DNA of 6,178 nt from Fibrobacter sp. (lineage in GTDB: Bacteria; Fibrobacterota; Fibrobacteria; Fibrobacterales; Fibrobacteraceae), in assembly GCA_017520105.1 (NCBI GenBank), contig JAFWRL010000093.1, forward strand, positions 1 to 6,178, in the 5' to 3' direction. Positions 4,740 through 6,178 of this stretch are shown here, in pieces (position 1 is the stretch's first letter; every line of letters begins with the position of its first letter). The notes beneath the pieces were generated by a model, which searched no databases, was not told the origin of the DNA, and saw only the letters and a program-made list of their open reading frames with translations. The position numbers and the translations under genes were made by a program.

Positions 4740-4762
4740 CATTATTTATTGATAAAACCTAT

Positions 4763-4772
4763 AACTATAGTT
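4763..4772. promoter_or_regulatory. Perfect palindrome, candidate Rrf2 operator
   Basis: AACTATAGTT is a perfect 10-bp palindrome in the divergent intergenic region, just upstream of the presumed -35 zone of rrf2. The overlapping ACTATAGTTGGC (4764-4775) recurs with one mismatch at 4847-4858, close to the nfnA start. I infer protein binding; no consensus for this regulator is known to me. Confidence 0.4.
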
Positions 4773-4846
4773 GGCTGTTTCGAAAGAATCCGTCAAGTTG
4801 TTTGCCCGAAAAGACGTGTAATAAAGTGCTCTTTACATACTTTTTT

Positions 4847-4858
4847 ACTATGGTTGGC
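4847..4858. promoter_or_regulatory. Second copy of the candidate operator motif, near nfnA
   Basis: ACTATGGTTGGC matches 11 of 12 bases of the motif at 4764-4775, in the same orientation and 83 bp away. It sits 13 bp upstream of the TATATT proposed as the nfnA -10, where a bound regulator could overlap RNA polymerase. Confidence 0.35.
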
Positions 4859-4871
4859 GAGAAAAATTTTC

Positions 4872-4877
4872 TATATT
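4872..4877 (+). promoter_or_regulatory. Candidate -10 of nfnA, implying an almost leaderless mRNA
   Basis: TATATT ends ten bases before the ATG at 4888. Transcription from the usual distance would start at about 4884, leaving about four bases of leader. No Shine-Dalgarno sequence is present, in agreement. The -35 is not clear: TTGGCG (4854-4859) is only 12 bp upstream, so an activator or another sigma factor may be involved. Confidence 0.45.
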
Positions 4878-4887
4878 GCCACGCATT

Positions 4888-5775
4888 ATGGCAAAGATTC
4901 TCTTTAAAAAACAGTTATCTCCCGCGGTATTCCAATTCCGCGTCCACGCCCCGCTGATCGCGCAAGAACGTAAGGCAGGACAATTTATCATCCTCCAGAC
5001 GAACAAGGACAACGGTGAACGCGTTCCGCTCACTATTGCCGATGCCGATACTGAAGAAGGTTCTATCACCCTCATTTTCCAGACGGTTGGCAAGACGACG
5101 ACCGAACTTTCCAAGTTCGAAGTCGGTGACGATATCCCGGTCTTGGTTGGCCCGCTCGGTTCTCCGACCCATATCGACAACTTTGGTCACGTGGTCTGCG
5201 TTTGCGGTGGTGTCGGTATTGCCCCGATGCACCCGATTGTCCAGGCCCTCAAGGCTGCTGGCAACAAGGTGACTATCATCATGGGTGCCCGTAACGAAAG
5301 CCTCTTCCTCATGAAGGAAGAAATGACCGCTCTCGCCGATAACATCATTTTCATGACCGACGACGGTTCTTATGGCCGCAAGGGTCTTGTGACTGAACCG
5401 CTTAAGGAACTTTGCGAAGACACCAAGGGCAAGCCGGACATGGTCATCGCTATCGGTCCTCCGATCATGATGAAGTTCTGCGCTCTCACCACGAAGCCGT
5501 ATGGCGTTAAGACTGTCGTAAGCCTCAACAGCATCATGGTTGACGGTACGGGTATGTGCGGTGGTTGCCGCGTCACTATCGGTGGCAAGACGAAGTTCGT
5601 CTGCGTCGATGGTCCGGAATTCGACGGCCACGAAGTCGATTGGAACAACATGCTCCAGCGTATGGGCGCTTTCAAGCCCCAGGAACAGGAAGCCATGCAC
5701 CGCTTCGGTGCCAATGACGGCCACAAGTGCAACATTGATAAGATGGCCGATGCCAAGGCTAAGGAGAGCAAATAA
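4888..5775 (+). CDS. nfnA: NfnA: small (FAD / [2Fe-2S]) subunit of NADH-dependent ferredoxin:NADP+ oxidoreductase
   Basis: The 295-residue protein is a ferredoxin-NADP reductase-like subunit. RVPLTIAD (45-52) is the FAD-binding R-x-P-[LYF]-[ST] motif, and CGGVGIAP (106-113) is the nicotinamide-nucleotide loop. A C-terminal [2Fe-2S] region follows: D219 in VDGTG, then C224, C227 and C239, which fits the unusual one-Asp three-Cys cluster described for NfnA. With NfnB it forms a cytoplasmic complex that couples NADH and reduced ferredoxin oxidation to NADP+ reduction by flavin-based bifurcation. Homologues are also annotated as sulfide dehydrogenase (SudB) or dihydroorotate dehydrogenase electron-transfer subunits; the GltD-like neighbour favours Nfn or Sud. 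ATG 4888 is chosen over TTG 4876, which overlaps the presumed -10. Lysines are almost all AAG, unlike the Ton genes, suggesting high expression. Confidence 0.9.
   Translation: MAKILFKKQLSPAVFQFRVHAPLIAQERKAGQFIILQTNKDNGERVPLTIADADTEEGSITLIFQTVGKTTTELSKFEVGDDIPVLVGPLGSPTHIDNFGHVVCVCGGVGIAPMHPIVQALKAAGNKVTIIMGARNESLFLMKEEMTALADNIIFMTDDGSYGRKGLVTEPLKELCEDTKGKPDMVIAIGPPIMMKFCALTTKPYGVKTVVSLNSIMVDGTGMCGGCRVTIGGKTKFVCVDGPEFDGHEVDWNNMLQRMGAFKPQEQEAMHRFGANDGHKCNIDKMADAKAKESK
5761..5767 (+). promoter_or_regulatory. Ribosome-binding site of nfnB
   Basis: AAGGAGA lies seven bases before the ATG at 5775 and inside the last codons of nfnA. With the TAATG overlap it supports coupled, roughly equimolar translation of the two subunits. 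Confidence 0.8.
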
Positions 5776-6178
5776 TGTCTGAACACATGACTCGCGAACA
5801 GTTGGACGCCGCCGCCAAGGTGGAACTTGAAAAGATTAATGCCCTTCCGAAGCCACTCAAGCCGAAGGACAAGACTGCAATCCCGGCTCAGCCGATGCCG
5901 CAGCTCGAACCCTCCTACCGCGCCCGCGTGATGGAAGAAGTGGCCCAGGGTTATACTGAAGCTCAGGCTATCGTCGAAGCTAACCGCTGCCTCGCCTGTA
6001 AGAAGCCGTTCTGCGTCGAAAGCTGCCCGGTGCACATCGACATTCCGGCATTCATCGCAAAGATTGCCGAAGGTGACTTCAAGGCCGCTATCGCAAAGAT
6101 TAAGGAAACGAGCTTGCTTCCGGCTATCTGCGGCCGCGTTTGCCCGCAGGAACGCCAGTGCCAGATGAACTGCACCAT
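5775..6178 (+). CDS. nfnB: NfnB: large subunit (GltD-like flavoprotein), 5' part only
   Basis: The first 134 residues are visible; the window ends inside the gene (the family is usually about 460-500 residues). After a Lys/Pro-rich N-terminal extension of about 45 residues comes RARVMEEVAQGYTEAQAIVEANRC, then two cysteine groups that bind [4Fe-4S] clusters in glutamate synthase small subunit-like proteins: C72, C75, C80 and C84 (CLACKKPFCVESCPV) and C119, C123, C129 and C133 (CGRVCPQERQCQMNC). The FAD and NAD(P) domains should follow outside the window. Its ATG shares one base with the nfnA stop. It would be the NADPH-side and bifurcating-FAD subunit of the Nfn complex. GltD or SudA are alternative labels; no glutamate synthase large subunit is seen here, and NfnA upstream argues for Nfn. 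Confidence 0.88.
   Translation, partial: MSEHMTREQLDAAAKVELEKINALPKPLKPKDKTAIPAQPMPQLEPSYRARVMEEVAQGYTEAQAIVEANRCLACKKPFCVESCPVHIDIPAFIAKIAEGDFKAAIAKIKETSLLPAICGRVCPQERQCQMNCT

Noticed and set aside
4604..4957. Plus-strand frame crossing the rrf2-nfnA intergenic region
   Set aside because: It overlaps the rrf2 5' end, the divergent promoters and the nfnA start, and has no ribosome-binding site or family pattern.
4915..5724. Long minus-strand frame (269 codons) opposite nfnA
   Set aside because: It is a shadow of nfnA, whose codon bias leaves the opposite strand open. The translation is rich in His, Asp and Arg without any family motif.
5370..6035. Minus-strand frame of 221 codons across nfnA and nfnB
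   Set aside because: It spans the opposite strand of two well-supported genes and their junction, and shows no motif or ribosome-binding site of note.

Overview
The window most resembles a Fibrobacter-type genome (phylum Fibrobacterota). I infer this from two things: the gaps are filled with short interspersed hairpin repeats beginning GTCAT, which I recall from such genomes, and the gene content fits (a Ton energy-transduction operon with a TPR protein, an exported SagB-like nitroreductase, and NfnAB). The assignment rests on recollection and pattern; a Bacteroidota-like or related Gram-negative source is the main alternative.

Layout, left to right. (1) Positions 1-139 are non-coding and carry an imperfect inverted hairpin repeat. 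(2) 140-4280, plus strand, looks like one transcription unit: a small GIY-YIG nuclease overlapping the start of exbB by 4 bp, then exbB, exbD, a tonB-like gene, a secreted nine-repeat TPR protein and a periplasmic nitroreductase-like protein. The exbB-exbD, exbD-tonB and tonB-TPR junctions are packed with repeat modules. The TPR-nitroreductase junction is clean. (3) 4286-4708, minus strand, encodes an Rrf2-family regulator with three cysteines placed like Fe-S ligands, convergent with the nitroreductase gene (5 bp between stops). (4) 4709-4887 is a divergent regulatory region with a perfect 10-bp palindrome and a second, related motif. (5) 4888-6178, plus strand, holds nfnA (complete) and nfnB (cut by the window end), joined by a TAATG overlap.

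How the genes work together. ExbB and ExbD form the inner-membrane proton-driven motor and the TonB-like protein spans the periplasm to outer-membrane transporters. The TPR protein probably acts as a periplasmic scaffold of the same system. The link to the nitroreductase is by neighbourhood only. NfnA and NfnB are expected to form the NADH-dependent reduced ferredoxin:NADP+ oxidoreductase, an electron-bifurcating flavoprotein of anaerobes. The divergent Rrf2 regulator is a plausible Fe-S or redox sensor for it.

The most unusual aspect is the invasion of the Ton operon by small hairpin repeats. They have changed gene ends: a repeat supplies the last five codons and stop of exbB, a possible start codon of tonB lies in another, and the conserved-looking tail of the GIY-YIG nuclease is encoded by the same sequence that forms half of the hairpin upstream of it. 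The last point suggests that the nuclease and the repeat may be one mobile unit. Every coding assignment is from reading motifs; no database search was possible.
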